A stretch of 64,000 nucleotides of DNA, taken from contig NZ_JAODNK010000022.1 in NCBI RefSeq assembly GCF_025465275.1, forward strand, positions 21,215 to 85,214. The letters are read 5' to 3'. The notes under the pieces are model-generated. The model saw nothing but the letters and a program-made list of their open reading frames with translations, was not told the origin of the DNA and did no database searches. Source of the stretch: Nocardia sp. (GTDB taxonomy: Bacteria > Actinomycetota > Actinomycetes > Mycobacteriales > Mycobacteriaceae). Position numbers and translations under genes: made by a program. Of this stretch, positions 17,092-25,938 are shown in pieces; position 1 is the stretch's first letter, and each line of letters begins with the position of its first letter.

Positions 17092-17896
17092 TCCAGTACG
17101 CGTGCAGCGCGCCGGCAGCGCGGTGGCCCGGCAGATCGCCTACGGAGTGATCAGCAGTTACCAGGACTATCGGGCCATGTTCACCTGGCGCTCGTGGGCA
17201 GGCGGCTGGCTGCTCCGGCTGATCTGCCAGGTCCTGTTCTTCGCCACCCTGGGCCGATTGCTCGGATCGGCTGCCGCGCAGGGCTATCTCGCCTTCGGCA
17301 ATGCCGCGGTGCTCGGTCCGGTCGGGGCCCTCGGCGTGGTTTCCTCGACCGTGCGGGAACGGCGCCTGGGCACGCTGCAATTCCTGCTCATCACCCGCGC
17401 CGATCCCTTCCTGGTACTGGCTTCCCGTGGCCTGTACTGGGTTGCGGACGCGGTGGTCACCTCATCGATCGCCCTTGCCGTGGTGCCGGTACTGCTGCCG
17501 GTGCCGATGCACTGGGCCGCGTTTCCCGCGGTGCTCGGCATCGATGTGCTCACCACATTGAGTTGCTACTGTCTCGCCTTGTCGCTCACCGGTTTCAGCG
17601 TGGCGCGACCCGGCCTGCGGATGTACCTGACGATGGGCGTCACCATCACCCTGATGACGCTCGCCGGTGTCAGCACCCCTGCGCCAACCACTGGTTTCGC
17701 GGGGGGAGTGGCGGGTGTACTGCCACTCACACACGGCCTGCGGGCCATGCGCGCCCTGGCCGCAGGGGAGCCGACTCCGATAAAAGAGATCTTCGGCGAG
17801 GTCGCGGTGGCGCTGGCGTGGGCGGCGGTCGGCTATCTGGTGCTGACTCGCGCGCTGCGCAAGAAGGTGCGTTCGGGGTCCCTGACCGTCGGGTGA
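17084..17896 (+). CDS. ABC-2-type transporter permease 2
   Basis: A 270-residue membrane protein with about six predicted segments; RERRLGTLQFLLITRADPF is the cytoplasmic motif common to ABC-2 permeases. It is the last gene of this sub-operon. It is followed by an unusually AT-rich stretch (17897-17950). Confidence 0.85.
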   Translation: MADPVRVQRAGSAVARQIAYGVISSYQDYRAMFTWRSWAGGWLLRLICQVLFFATLGRLLGSAAAQGYLAFGNAAVLGPVGALGVVSSTVRERRLGTLQFLLITRADPFLVLASRGLYWVADAVVTSSIALAVVPVLLPVPMHWAAFPAVLGIDVLTTLSCYCLALSLTGFSVARPGLRMYLTMGVTITLMTLAGVSTPAPTTGFAGGVAGVLPLTHGLRAMRALAAGEPTPIKEIFGEVAVALAWAAVGYLVLTRALRKKVRSGSLTVG

Positions 17897-17950
17897 ATTC
17901 GATGATATATCAAGATCACAATCATATTAGCTTGGTTAATTACCTGTAAC
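17897..17950. other. AT-rich intergenic stretch
   Basis: About 50 bases rich in A and T (ATGATATATCAAGATCACAA and following) in an otherwise very GC-rich window. It marks the end of the transporter sub-operon, just before the second copy of the cluster promoter. No hairpin is evident. It could be a target for an Lsr2/H-NS-like silencer or an UP-like element. Confidence 0.4.
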
Positions 17951-17973
17951 TCGCGCCATGAATCGTGCAGAGG

Positions 17974-18084
17974 TTTTCCATTTCCCGATCCGGAAACAAT
18001 CTGGTCGTGCGGTTTTCGGTTACCCGGCGTTAGTCTCGAATCCACCGGACTCACGTACTCGGAATTCGGTAATTCGGAGGCTTC
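17974..18084 (+). promoter_or_regulatory. Cluster promoter region, copy B
   Basis: Repeats the layout of copy A at 10373: TTTTCCATTTCCCGATCCG at 17974, then 56 bases on GGCGTTAGTCTCGAATCCAC, then the shared CACGTACTCGGA-type block and GGAGG before the ATG. Within it, TTTCC-N6-GGAAA (17981-17996) forms an inverted repeat. The conservation of blocks and spacing between unrelated downstream genes points to common regulation. Confidence 0.5.
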
Positions 18085-18993
18085 ATGCAATACGAGTGGA
18101 TGGTCGTACCCGTCCCCGCTGTCGTCGACGGCCTGGTGGAAGGTGTGGCCAAAGAATTCGATGCGATAGTCGGCGACTATCAGCGGATTCTCTTCGGCAA
18201 TGGAAACATGCTCGTCAAGGCCGATCGGCCGCCCCCGGGCGTGCGCCGGGTGCTGCTGGTCATGGACGGCATCGCCGGACCCAATGGCAATATCGTCGAA
18301 CTCGGGCTGGTCGCCGACGCGCTGCGGCGCTGGGGGCCGCTGGAGATCTACTGCCTGCTGCGCTACCTGCCCTACAGCCGGAGCAATCGCGTCTCGTCGC
18401 CCGGCGTCGCGCTCGGCGCGAAGGTCTTCATCGATCTGCTGTGTGCGCTGCCGATCGACCGCTTTCTCACCTTCGATCTGCACGCGCCCGAACTGGTCGG
18501 ATTCTTCGGTAAACCGGTCCATCAACTCGGCACCCTCACCGGCATCACCGAGCAGCTCATAGACGACGGACTGACCTACGACCTGATCGTCGGCACCGAC
18601 CGCGGCCGGGCCGACGAGTGCACCGTGCTGGCCGACAACTTCCGCGCCGATATCGAGTTCTTCACCAAACGACGGGTTGGGCACACCGGCGAAAGCCATA
18701 CCCGGCTCGAGGACAAGACCCGGGTGCGCGGCGCGCGAGTGCTCTTGTACGACGACGAGATCGACAGCGGTCACTCGGCCGCCGAGGCCATTCGCATGCT
18801 CGACCGCAGCGGCGCGGCCTCGATCGACTTCCTCTCCCTCTACGACATCGGCCGCCCGGGAGCGCTCGAGGGTCTCGCCGGCACCGGCGCCCTGCGCACC
18901 CTCATGCTCACCAATGCCACCGCGCGGCCCTCGGCTCCGGTGCTGCCCACCCGGACCTTCGATCTCTCGCCCCTGCTCGCCCCTTTCCGTTGA
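18085..18993 (+). CDS. prs: Ribose-phosphate pyrophosphokinase-like protein (PRPP synthetase)
   Basis: A 302-residue PRPP-synthetase homologue, close to the usual 310-320. Family motifs: LRYLPYSRSNR (ATP loop region), FDLHAPELVGFFGKPVHQL (the DLH..FF motif), FFTKRRVGHTG (catalytic flexible-loop basic residues) and VLLYDDEIDSGHSAAEA (PRPP/ribose-phosphate loop). It is divergent from housekeeping Prs, so substrate may differ. It would supply PRPP to the OPRT-like enzymes of the same cluster, which is the simplest reason for its presence. Strong ribosome-binding site GGAGG and its own promoter (copy B). Confidence 0.8.
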   Translation: MQYEWMVVPVPAVVDGLVEGVAKEFDAIVGDYQRILFGNGNMLVKADRPPPGVRRVLLVMDGIAGPNGNIVELGLVADALRRWGPLEIYCLLRYLPYSRSNRVSSPGVALGAKVFIDLLCALPIDRFLTFDLHAPELVGFFGKPVHQLGTLTGITEQLIDDGLTYDLIVGTDRGRADECTVLADNFRADIEFFTKRRVGHTGESHTRLEDKTRVRGARVLLYDDEIDSGHSAAEAIRMLDRSGAASIDFLSLYDIGRPGALEGLAGTGALRTLMLTNATARPSAPVLPTRTFDLSPLLAPFR

Positions 18994-19003
18994 AAGGACC
19001 GCC

Positions 19004-19846
19004 GTGACCGTTCCACCGCTCGCCATCGTCGTGCCGGCCCGGGAGAAACTCAGTACCGTCCATCGCTGTCTCGATGCGCTCGAGGCGCATGCGCCCGCCG
19101 GATCGGTGGTCTACCTCGTCGACGTCGGATATTCGGCCGAGACGATCGCCGCCGTGCACGCCCGGCCCCCGGGCCGCATCGGGCTGCGGATCGTGCGGGC
19201 CGGACCCGGGCCGGTGCTCGTCAATGCCGCGGTCAATGCCGCGCTCGCGCACATCGATGAGCCCACCGTGTGCGTGGTGGAAAACGATGTTGTTGTGGGG
19301 CAGGGCTTCTGGGTGGAAATGGCGGCGGCGCTCGATGCGTTCGACGCCGATCTGGTGTCGCCCACCATCGTCGACGGGCATACCGGGAAGATTCACTTCG
19401 ACCCGCCGGTCAGTGAACTCACGCTGGCCGAGGACGGGTATCGCAGCCGGCTCGTGCGACGGCCCAAGCCTGCCTGGCCACGGGTCATCGGCCGCAGACG
19501 GATCAGCCATCTGGAGAAACACTGCTTCGGCGGCACCCTGGAGGCGTTCCGCGCGCTGGCGCCGTTCGATGAAAAGGTATGCACGCGAACGGATGTCGAC
19601 CTGTCGCTGGCCTGTCATCGGGCAGGGCTCCGGCTGGTGATGGCGCCCGCCGCAGCGGTGGCCTTCTTCGGGCCACCGGTCGAGCCGGCGGATATGGCCT
19701 TCTTCGCCTATCGCTGGGACCTCGACCGCGCGACGCGCTCCAACGAGCGGCTGGTGGCCAAATGGCAGCTGCGTGACGACCACGACTACCTGGAATTCGT
19801 GCACGAGATGCGGGCCTTCATCGGCCGTCGTGTATCCGCCCGTTGA
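19004..19846 (+). CDS. Family 2-like glycosyltransferase
   Basis: A 280-residue GT-A fold protein. It opens with the family 2 pattern LAIVVPAREKLSTVHRCLDAL and has NAAVNAALAHIDEPTVCVVENDVVVG, where END replaces the usual metal-binding DxD. The C-terminal half contains FGGTLEAFRALAPFDEKVCTRTDVDLSLAC, matching the acceptor-side motif. GTG 19004 has AAAGGA eight bases upstream. Downstream of the PRPP-synthetase-like gene with a ten-base gap. Donor unknown; a ribosyl- or sugar-phosphate donor is only a guess. Confidence 0.75.
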   Translation: MTVPPLAIVVPAREKLSTVHRCLDALEAHAPAGSVVYLVDVGYSAETIAAVHARPPGRIGLRIVRAGPGPVLVNAAVNAALAHIDEPTVCVVENDVVVGQGFWVEMAAALDAFDADLVSPTIVDGHTGKIHFDPPVSELTLAEDGYRSRLVRRPKPAWPRVIGRRRISHLEKHCFGGTLEAFRALAPFDEKVCTRTDVDLSLACHRAGLRLVMAPAAAVAFFGPPVEPADMAFFAYRWDLDRATRSNERLVAKWQLRDDHDYLEFVHEMRAFIGRRVSAR

Positions 19847-19974
19847 CCCCGAGTTACATCTGTGTTGTCCAGCTTGACGTTCCGGCTACGGTCAGCAAAT
19901 CTTCATGAGGTAGAAAGTACTCCTCCGCTACACGGAAACAATATCCGTCGATAAGTCGAGTCTGGTGGTAGCCC

Positions 19975-20796
19975 ATGCGTAGTCTCAAGAGGGCCTTGTC
20001 CGTTGTCTCCGCGATCAGTCAGAGCCACATCGGGCTGAGCCTGCAGGATCTGGCGACACAGCTGGACGTCCCGGCCGCGAGCATGCATCGCCTGCTCGCG
20101 ACGCTGGAAGACGAGGAAATGGTCGTTCGCTCACCGTCCAACCGGCGCTACTTCATCGGTCCCAGCGCGATGAATTTCGAGAGCGCGTCGGTGCGCAGCC
20201 GGCGATTGCAGCAGATCCCGCCCGGGCCGCTGGCGCGCGCGGCCATCATCAGCGGCCAGACCGTCTTCCTGACCGAGATGATCGAGCTCAAGGCGGTCTG
20301 TGTGGCACTGGCACCCGGGCGGCGCGCGGGCATCCTGCACGTTGTCCTCGGCCGGGAAATGCCGCTGCACGCCGCATCGAGCGCACGAATTCTGCTGCTG
20401 GACGCGGCGGACGCGCAGATTGTCGGACTGCTCGACGGGATGACGCCGGAACCCTGCGCCGGGCCCGCGCCGACCAGTCCGCAGGAGGTGCTTTCGCGGG
20501 TGCAGCTCGCCCGCCGCCGCGGTTACGACGTCTGCGACAACGAACTCGACCTCGGCAAATGGAGTGTCTCGGCGCCGGTCCGTGACGCCATGGGACGGAT
20601 CCGGCAGGGCGTCACGCTGGTCGCGGACAGCGGCCGGACCCGGCGCCAGGGCACCCGGGAGAATCTGATTCGCCTGACCCGGCAGGCCGCCGCGGAACTG
20701 TCGGCGCCCGCCCGGGCGGGCAAACAGCTGAGTGCGGTCAAACACGGCCACGGGCTCACCGCGATACCGGCCGGCGCGCACCCGCGGGCAGTCTGA
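19975..20796 (+). CDS. IclR-family transcriptional regulator 2
   Basis: A 273-residue IclR regulator, paralogous to the one at 128: both share the wing RSPxNxRYFIGP and the effector-domain signature DxCDxELDxGxWxVSAPV. The helix-turn-helix is LATQLDVPAASMHRLLATL. The start ATG has only a weak ribosome-binding site and a 128-base leader upstream without a gene. Its stop overlaps the ATP-grasp start. Two IclR paralogues in one cluster suggest separate control of two sub-operons or a heteromer. Confidence 0.87.
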   Translation: MRSLKRALSVVSAISQSHIGLSLQDLATQLDVPAASMHRLLATLEDEEMVVRSPSNRRYFIGPSAMNFESASVRSRRLQQIPPGPLARAAIISGQTVFLTEMIELKAVCVALAPGRRAGILHVVLGREMPLHAASSARILLLDAADAQIVGLLDGMTPEPCAGPAPTSPQEVLSRVQLARRRGYDVCDNELDLGKWSVSAPVRDAMGRIRQGVTLVADSGRTRRQGTRENLIRLTRQAAAELSAPARAGKQLSAVKHGHGLTAIPAGAHPRAV

Positions 20797-21815
20797 TGAG
20801 CACCGGTGACAGTGCCGGGCTACCCACCCGTCATGTGGTGTCACCGCCCAGCTGCCGGTCCTGGTTCGACGCATTCTGTTCTGCCCCTTGGGATCACGTG
20901 CACTACGTCGGTGAGCGGGACACCGACGAGTCCGCGGTGCTCGACCTACTGAGCGGAGTCGGTCCCGCCCGGATCGCCATCCACGCCGGGCATCGATCGC
21001 TGGCTCGCGACCATCGGCTCGCGACCGAGCTCCGCCGTCGCGGGTACCCGGTCATCGGACCGGGCGCGCACGCCGTCGAACTCGGCCTGAACAAGGTCGC
21101 GATGAAGCAGTGGTTCGCCGGGGCGGGCATCGCGACGCCTTCCGGTCCGACCGGTCGATCCGGAAGCTGGGTGGTGAAACGACGATTCGGCACCGAGGGT
21201 GCGGGCATGAGCCTGGTTTCCGGCCGGGCTCCCGTGGTCGACGACCAGCACTATGTCGAGGCGTACGTCGAAGGCGAGGAGTGTTCGGTCGTCGTATTCC
21301 GCGGTGACGGTCGCACGGTCGTGCTGCCACCGGTGTGGAAGGGCCGCTCGAATTCCGCGCTCGTGCCGCCGTATCGGCGGATGCGCGTATGCCCGGGCGA
21401 GCCCGAGCAGCGGGTGCTGGAAGAGGAGATGATCGCGATCAGCACCGCGATCTCGGCCGGTGTCCCCTGTGAGGGCTGGCTCGAGGTCGAGTTCGTTGTC
21501 GATCCCGACGGTGTGCCGCTGGTCCTCGAGATCAATCCGCGGGTCAGCGGGACCATGCGGCTCGCGGCCATGGCCGCGCAGGTCCGGATTTTCGACATTG
21601 CGTCGGATCCCGCGTTCTCCGGCAGGCTGGCCGCGCGGGCCTACGGCGTCGAGGTGCCCTGGGAGGGCCCAGCATTCGTGCGCCCGGCGGACGGGGTCTT
21701 CGCGACCAGTCGGCTCACCGTGTCCGGAGCGACCAAAGCGGACGCCTTCGAGGCGCTGCACCGGCTGCTCGACCGCAGTCGCACCCCCCGGGTGCCGGAG
21801 CAACTTTCTTCCTGA
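20796..21815 (+). CDS. ATP-grasp ligase
   Basis: A 339-residue ATP-grasp protein. Central domain: WVVKRRFGTEGAGMSLV (ATP lysine and glycine loop) and YVEAYVEGEECSVVVF. The metal-binding end is EGWLEVEFVVDPDGVPLVLEINPRVSG (read in parts), with the conserved E...N pair. Such enzymes form a carbon-nitrogen or carbon-sulfur bond through an acyl-phosphate, for example joining an amino acid or amine to a carboxylate. Located just before the two related peptide genes, it may modify their C-termini or build the non-peptide part. The acceptor cannot be read from sequence. Confidence 0.82.
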   Translation: MSTGDSAGLPTRHVVSPPSCRSWFDAFCSAPWDHVHYVGERDTDESAVLDLLSGVGPARIAIHAGHRSLARDHRLATELRRRGYPVIGPGAHAVELGLNKVAMKQWFAGAGIATPSGPTGRSGSWVVKRRFGTEGAGMSLVSGRAPVVDDQHYVEAYVEGEECSVVVFRGDGRTVVLPPVWKGRSNSALVPPYRRMRVCPGEPEQRVLEEEMIAISTAISAGVPCEGWLEVEFVVDPDGVPLVLEINPRVSGTMRLAAMAAQVRIFDIASDPAFSGRLAARAYGVEVPWEGPAFVRPADGVFATSRLTVSGATKADAFEALHRLLDRSRTPRVPEQLSS

Positions 21816-22106
21816 AATGAACGATGAATCCGATTTCCGTACGCCGGAAAGCGCGATATTCCGGCTCCGGTATTTCGTGATTCCCTCGGTATCGTAGAAC
21901 TCGAAGGGGCCGCGGCAGGTCGGCCGGAATTCCCTGACACAGCACCCTTGGGCCGATTGTTTCCGAACTGCGGAGAGCATTAACTCTGTGGTTCGGGAAT
22001 CGCCGGCAATGATTTCGTTCGCCGGTGAACAAGAAATCGGAAAGCGGGGTCCGGTATCGAATTCGATGCTGTCCTGCGCGCCGTATCGCCCGGCAGGAGG
22101 TGAATC
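21816..22106. other. Non-coding leader before the twin peptide genes
   Basis: A 291-base gap. It contains the inverted repeat TTTCCG-N5-CGGAAA at 21834-21850 and several further TTCCG/CGGAA fragments, but no open reading frame with a ribosome-binding site. I read it as the control region and 5' leader of the peptide genes; no convincing -10/-35 pair was found. Confidence 0.45.
21834..21850. promoter_or_regulatory. Inverted repeat TTTCCG-N5-CGGAAA, candidate operator
   Basis: Perfect 6-bp arms around TACGC, starting 19 bases after the ATP-grasp stop. A looser version of the same arms occurs at 29719-29737 and half of it in the copy B promoter. IclR proteins often bind short TTTCC/GGAAA-type palindromes, so this is a candidate site for one of the two cluster regulators. 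Confidence 0.4.
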
Positions 22107-22175
22107 ATGAAGAAATATGTCAAGCCGGCCACCAAACCGGTTGCCGCGAGCAGCTGCCGCTCCCACCGCGCGTAG
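22107..22175 (+). CDS. Putative RiPP precursor peptide 2 (22 residues)
   Basis: A 22-codon gene beginning MKKYVKPATKPV and ending SSCRSHRA. The ribosome-binding site AGGAGGTG, six bases before the ATG, is near-perfect. It shares with the next peptide the pattern M-x-K-Y-[VI]-K-P-x-T-K-P-V-x-A and a Ser/Cys/Arg/His-rich tail. The Y-x-x-P motif resembles the element that PqqD-type recognition domains bind in other RiPP leaders. There are no acidic residues, so a lasso-type isopeptide ring cannot form. The likely core is the Ser/Cys tail, where phosphorylation, nucleotidylation or oxidation could occur. Confidence 0.75.
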   Translation: MKKYVKPATKPVAASSCRSHRA

Positions 22176-22234
22176 CCCGGAATTTGCGGGCTATGGAAAA
22201 CCGATTCCATTGGATCCCGGATAGGAGGTGAATC

Positions 22235-22303
22235 ATGACGAAGTACATCAAGCCGACCACCAAGCCGGTCAGCGCCTGCAGTCGTAGCCTGCACAGCGCG
22301 TAA
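22235..22303 (+). CDS. Putative RiPP precursor peptide 3 (22 residues)
   Basis: A 22-codon gene beginning MTKYIKPTTKPV and ending CSRSLHSA, with the same AGGAGGTGAATC ribosome-binding site as peptide 2, 59 bases downstream of it. The conserved first 12 residues look like a leader and the variable last 10 (Ser, Cys, Arg, His) look like the core. The cysteine is shifted by two positions between the two peptides. It is followed 71 bases later by an MFS exporter and then the asparagine synthetase, so it opens the second biosynthetic operon. Confidence 0.75.
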   Translation: MTKYIKPTTKPVSACSRSLHSA

Positions 22304-22374
22304 TTCTCCAGCAGACAGGCCGGGGTTCACTGCGTGAGCCCCGGCCCCCGGGGGGCGACGAAATACCTGGTTCG

Positions 22375-23649
22375 ATGAAGGGATACGAGTTGGCGACCAC
22401 GACTGCGCCGCTGGGCCAAGACTTCCGCCGCATGTGGGTCGCGGGCACCACCAGCTCCTTCGGCACCGCGGTCTCGACGCTGGCCCTGCCCCTGGTCGCG
22501 GTTTCGACCTTGCACGCCTCCACGTTTCAGGTCGGCCTGCTGGATGCGGCCGGCACCGTCGCGTGGCTGGCCATCGGCCTGCAGGCGGGCGTCTGGGTCG
22601 AAGGGCTGCGTCGGCGTCCGCTGCTGATCGGCTGCGATCTCATCAGAGCCGTACTGCTGCTGTCGATTCCGCTTGCGGCCGTCGGCGGGGTGCTGTCGCT
22701 GGCGCAGCTGATCGTGGTGGCACTCGGAATGGGCATGATCGCCGTCGTCTACGGCGTCGCCCGGCAGACCTACCTGCCGTTCCTGGTGAGCCGGGAGCAG
22801 CTCGTCGCCGCGAACGGCCGCAGCGATTCGGCGCAGACCGCGGCGTCCGCCGGCGGGCAGTTGCTCGGCGGCGTGCTGGTCACCGCGATCGGCGCGGCGA
22901 CCGCGGTACTGATCGACGTCGGCAGCTATCTGGTCTCGGCATGGCTCATGGCCCGCATCGGTGTCCGCGAACCCGCACCGGAACAGGCCGGCAAGCGCGG
23001 CGTAACCTGGGATCGGCTGACCGCGGGACTGCGATATGTATTGCGCGATCCGGTGATTCGACCGCTCACCTTCACGGTCGCCGCGGTCAATGCGGCGGGT
23101 GCTGCGCTCAGTGCGCTGCTGGTGCCGTATCTGGTGCACGACGTCGGCGCCTCCGCGACCGTCATAGGCTTGATCATGGCGCTGTCGTACGTGGGTGGTT
23201 TCCTCGGCGCCACCGTCAGCGGACGGCTGGTGCGGGTCGCCGGGCCGGTGACCACCCTGTTCGCGGTGGTGATCATCACCCCGCTGTTCGAGCTGCTGGT
23301 GCCGGTGACCACCGGACCGCTCGCGACGGCCCTCGTCTCCCTGGGCCTTACGGTCGGCTGCGCCGGTGGGTCGGTGCTCAGCATCGTGACCCGCAGCCAT
23401 CGGCAGGCATCGGTTCCTCGGGAATTTCTGGCCAGGGTGTCCGGAAGCATCCGGTTCATCACCTGGGGAGTGCTGCCGATCGGTGCACTCGCGGGCGGTG
23501 CGCTGGGCACGGTGCTGGGGAACCGTCCCGCGCTGTGGGTGGTGTGTGGCGTGGCCCTGGCGGGCGGGCTGCCGCTGGGGCTCGCGCTCGCTGCTCGCGG
23601 TCGCGGTTTTCTCGCCGAGCTGCGCGGCCCGTCCGAGGAGGCTCGATGA
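22375..23649 (+). CDS. MFS transporter (drug-exporter type)
   Basis: A 424-residue MFS protein with about 12 membrane segments (for example LIVVALGMGMIAVVYGVA and WGVLPIGALAGGALGTVLG). It resembles the MFS_3 group of drug exporters. It lies between the twin peptide genes and the asparagine-synthetase-like gene, so export of the mature product is the simplest role. Confidence 0.85.
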   Translation: MKGYELATTTAPLGQDFRRMWVAGTTSSFGTAVSTLALPLVAVSTLHASTFQVGLLDAAGTVAWLAIGLQAGVWVEGLRRRPLLIGCDLIRAVLLLSIPLAAVGGVLSLAQLIVVALGMGMIAVVYGVARQTYLPFLVSREQLVAANGRSDSAQTAASAGGQLLGGVLVTAIGAATAVLIDVGSYLVSAWLMARIGVREPAPEQAGKRGVTWDRLTAGLRYVLRDPVIRPLTFTVAAVNAAGAALSALLVPYLVHDVGASATVIGLIMALSYVGGFLGATVSGRLVRVAGPVTTLFAVVIITPLFELLVPVTTGPLATALVSLGLTVGCAGGSVLSIVTRSHRQASVPREFLARVSGSIRFITWGVLPIGALAGGALGTVLGNRPALWVVCGVALAGGLPLGLALAARGRGFLAELRGPSEEAR

Positions 23650-23691
23650 CCGCGGATCGAAATACGTTGACAGACAACACGGGAGAGAGAC

Positions 23692-25938
23692 ATGTGCGGC
23701 TTGGCAGGCATGGCGGCCATCGGCGGTGTGCTCGGCGAACAGGTGAATCCACTACTGGAGAGCATGGGCCACGCGATCGCGCACCGGGGACCGGACGGCG
23801 CGAACATATTGCTAGAGGGGCCGGTGGGGCTGGTCTTCCGGCGGCTCTCGCTGGTCGGGCCGGAGAACGGTGATCAGCCGCTGCACAGTGCGGACGGCAA
23901 TGTCTCGCTGATCGCCAATGGTGAGGTCTACAACCATCGCGACCTGGAGGCAGGGATGCCGGGGCTGCGGCTGCGCACCCGCTCGGACTGCGAAATTCTT
24001 GCCAATCTGTATGCGCGCGACGAACTTCGCTTCCTCGGCGAGGTGGCCGGGATGTTCGCGCTGGTGCTGTGGGACCGTCGCCGCAATCGGCTGATCCTGG
24101 CCCGCGACCGGTTCGGTATCAAACCCCTGTATTACGCCCGCCTGGCCGATTCCGTGGTGTTCGCCTCGGAGATCAAGGCGCTGTTCGAGCATCCGGACTG
24201 CCCGCGTGAACTCGATTGGACTGCGGCCCTGCGGGATTTGGCACCGGCCTCCCCGTCCAATCCGGTCACGTCGTGGTTCCGTGGCATCGAGGTCGTTCCG
24301 GCGGGCACCATCATCACCATCGATCTCGGCACCGGTGTGGAGTCTCGGACAACCTACTGGGAGTTCCCGGACTTCGGCGGCGCCGACTTCGACGATCGGT
24401 CCGACGCCGAACTCGGCGCGGCCTACCTCGATCTGCTCACCGCCTCGGTCGCCGACTGCGCCTCGGCCGACACCGAGCTGGGCCTCATGCTCAGTGGCGG
24501 CATCGATTCGGCCTCCGTGGCCGCGCTCACCGCCGCCGCCGGGCACAATGTGCACACCTTCACTGCGCTCACCGGTAGTACCTACGCCAGTGGCGATGCG
24601 GAGTTCAGTGCCCGCGTCGCAGCGGACTTCGGCATGCCGAACCATCAGGTGATCTTCGAAGCCGACCGGGTTCCGGGCGTGCAGGAGTGGCTGCATCTGT
24701 TGTGGCTGCAGGAAACACCCCTGTGTGGGCCGGAGCAATACTTCAAGCACAGCCTCTACGCCTATGCCAAGCAGGTGCGCCCGGAATTGCGGGGCATGAT
24801 GCTCGGGCAGGCCAGTGACGAGTTCAACGGCGGCTATTCGGCGGGTATCTCGCTCGGCACCGACTGGGCCGGATTCGAGGCGGCCACCGCCGATCTGGCG
24901 AGAACCGCTGCGCTGAGCCGCAATTCGGGAATGGCGGCGTGGTGTTCGATCACCGGTCTCGGGCCGCTGCTGGCGGACGAGCTGATCTACGGCGCGACCC
25001 CGCCCGCGGATCCGTATGCGGCCTATGTCGCGGGGCGGTATCCGGCTATCCAGCAGTACAACTGCTGGCACGAGGACCGATCCGCGGCAGGACACGGCGT
25101 GGAGGCGCGGGTGCCCTTCCTCGATCATCGGATTATCGAGCTGATGGCCACGGTCCCGCGGCCGCGACGCGCGAAACTGCTGTGGGACAAGCGGATTCTG
25201 CGTGACGCCATGCGGGGGATCGTGCCGGAAGCCGTGGTCGAGCGGCCCAAGGCCTCGTTCTACATGCAGGACCAGCCCGGCTTCGCCTACCGGATGGTGG
25301 TGCGCATGCTGGCCCAGGACGGCGGTGCGCTCCTGGAACGGGCGCTGGCCGCGCCGGGCGCGCAGGGCGTGCTCGACCCCACCGGCCTGCGCACCGCGAT
25401 CACCCGGCTCGGTACGGTCGCCGAACCGCAGGCGGTGGAACATGTGCTGGTACTGGCGAATCTCGGCCTGCTCGACTCGATGGCCCGCGATCTGCCCGTC
25501 CGGCCGGTGGATCGACCCCGATACGAGGTCACCGGTACGCAGGTCACCGATTGGGATATCGAGGGCAAGGCGCTGGGGGCGGCGGTCCGGCGGGTGCCCG
25601 CGCCCGACCACGCGGACCGTATCGAATTGGGCGCGGACACGCTGCTCGTCTCACCGCTCGGCGATCCCGGAGTGATTCTGGTGTCGGTCTCGGGGACTTT
25701 CGAATACGTCATCGATGTGGCGGAGGATCCGGGCTGGCACGCATTCTTGACGGCGATAGACGGAAGTCGCACGCTCGGTGAGGTTTTGGCGCATGCGGGG
25801 ACGACCTTCACCGCGGTGGAGGAGCCGCTGCGCTATGCCTTCGACGAAGGCCTGATCGTGGCGGTGCCTGTCCCGCTCGTGGGACCGGAAGCGGGGGAGC
25901 GGTTCAGTCCGAGCGAAGCCGCCGCGGTGGGCGTCTGA
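23692..25938 (+). CDS. Asparagine synthetase-like protein with PqqD-like C-terminal domain
   Basis: A 748-residue AsnB homologue, about 100 residues longer than usual. The N-terminus MCGLAGMAAIGG keeps the catalytic Cys2 of the glutaminase domain, so ammonia from glutamine is available. FGIKPLYYARL and LIANGEVYNHRDLE mark that domain. The synthetase domain has LMLSGGIDSASVAAL (ATP pyrophosphatase loop) and HGVEARVPFLDHRIIEL. After about residue 620 comes an extra domain, ending DGSRTLGEVLAHAGTTF, that looks like PqqD. A ligase that carries its own peptide-recognition domain would amidate or couple a precursor peptide. It starts 42 bases after the MFS gene and its stop overlaps the next start. 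Confidence 0.85.
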   Translation: MCGLAGMAAIGGVLGEQVNPLLESMGHAIAHRGPDGANILLEGPVGLVFRRLSLVGPENGDQPLHSADGNVSLIANGEVYNHRDLEAGMPGLRLRTRSDCEILANLYARDELRFLGEVAGMFALVLWDRRRNRLILARDRFGIKPLYYARLADSVVFASEIKALFEHPDCPRELDWTAALRDLAPASPSNPVTSWFRGIEVVPAGTIITIDLGTGVESRTTYWEFPDFGGADFDDRSDAELGAAYLDLLTASVADCASADTELGLMLSGGIDSASVAALTAAAGHNVHTFTALTGSTYASGDAEFSARVAADFGMPNHQVIFEADRVPGVQEWLHLLWLQETPLCGPEQYFKHSLYAYAKQVRPELRGMMLGQASDEFNGGYSAGISLGTDWAGFEAATADLARTAALSRNSGMAAWCSITGLGPLLADELIYGATPPADPYAAYVAGRYPAIQQYNCWHEDRSAAGHGVEARVPFLDHRIIELMATVPRPRRAKLLWDKRILRDAMRGIVPEAVVERPKASFYMQDQPGFAYRMVVRMLAQDGGALLERALAAPGAQGVLDPTGLRTAITRLGTVAEPQAVEHVLVLANLGLLDSMARDLPVRPVDRPRYEVTGTQVTDWDIEGKALGAAVRRVPAPDHADRIELGADTLLVSPLGDPGVILVSVSGTFEYVIDVAEDPGWHAFLTAIDGSRTLGEVLAHAGTTFTAVEEPLRYAFDEGLIVAVPVPLVGPEAGERFSPSEAAAVGV

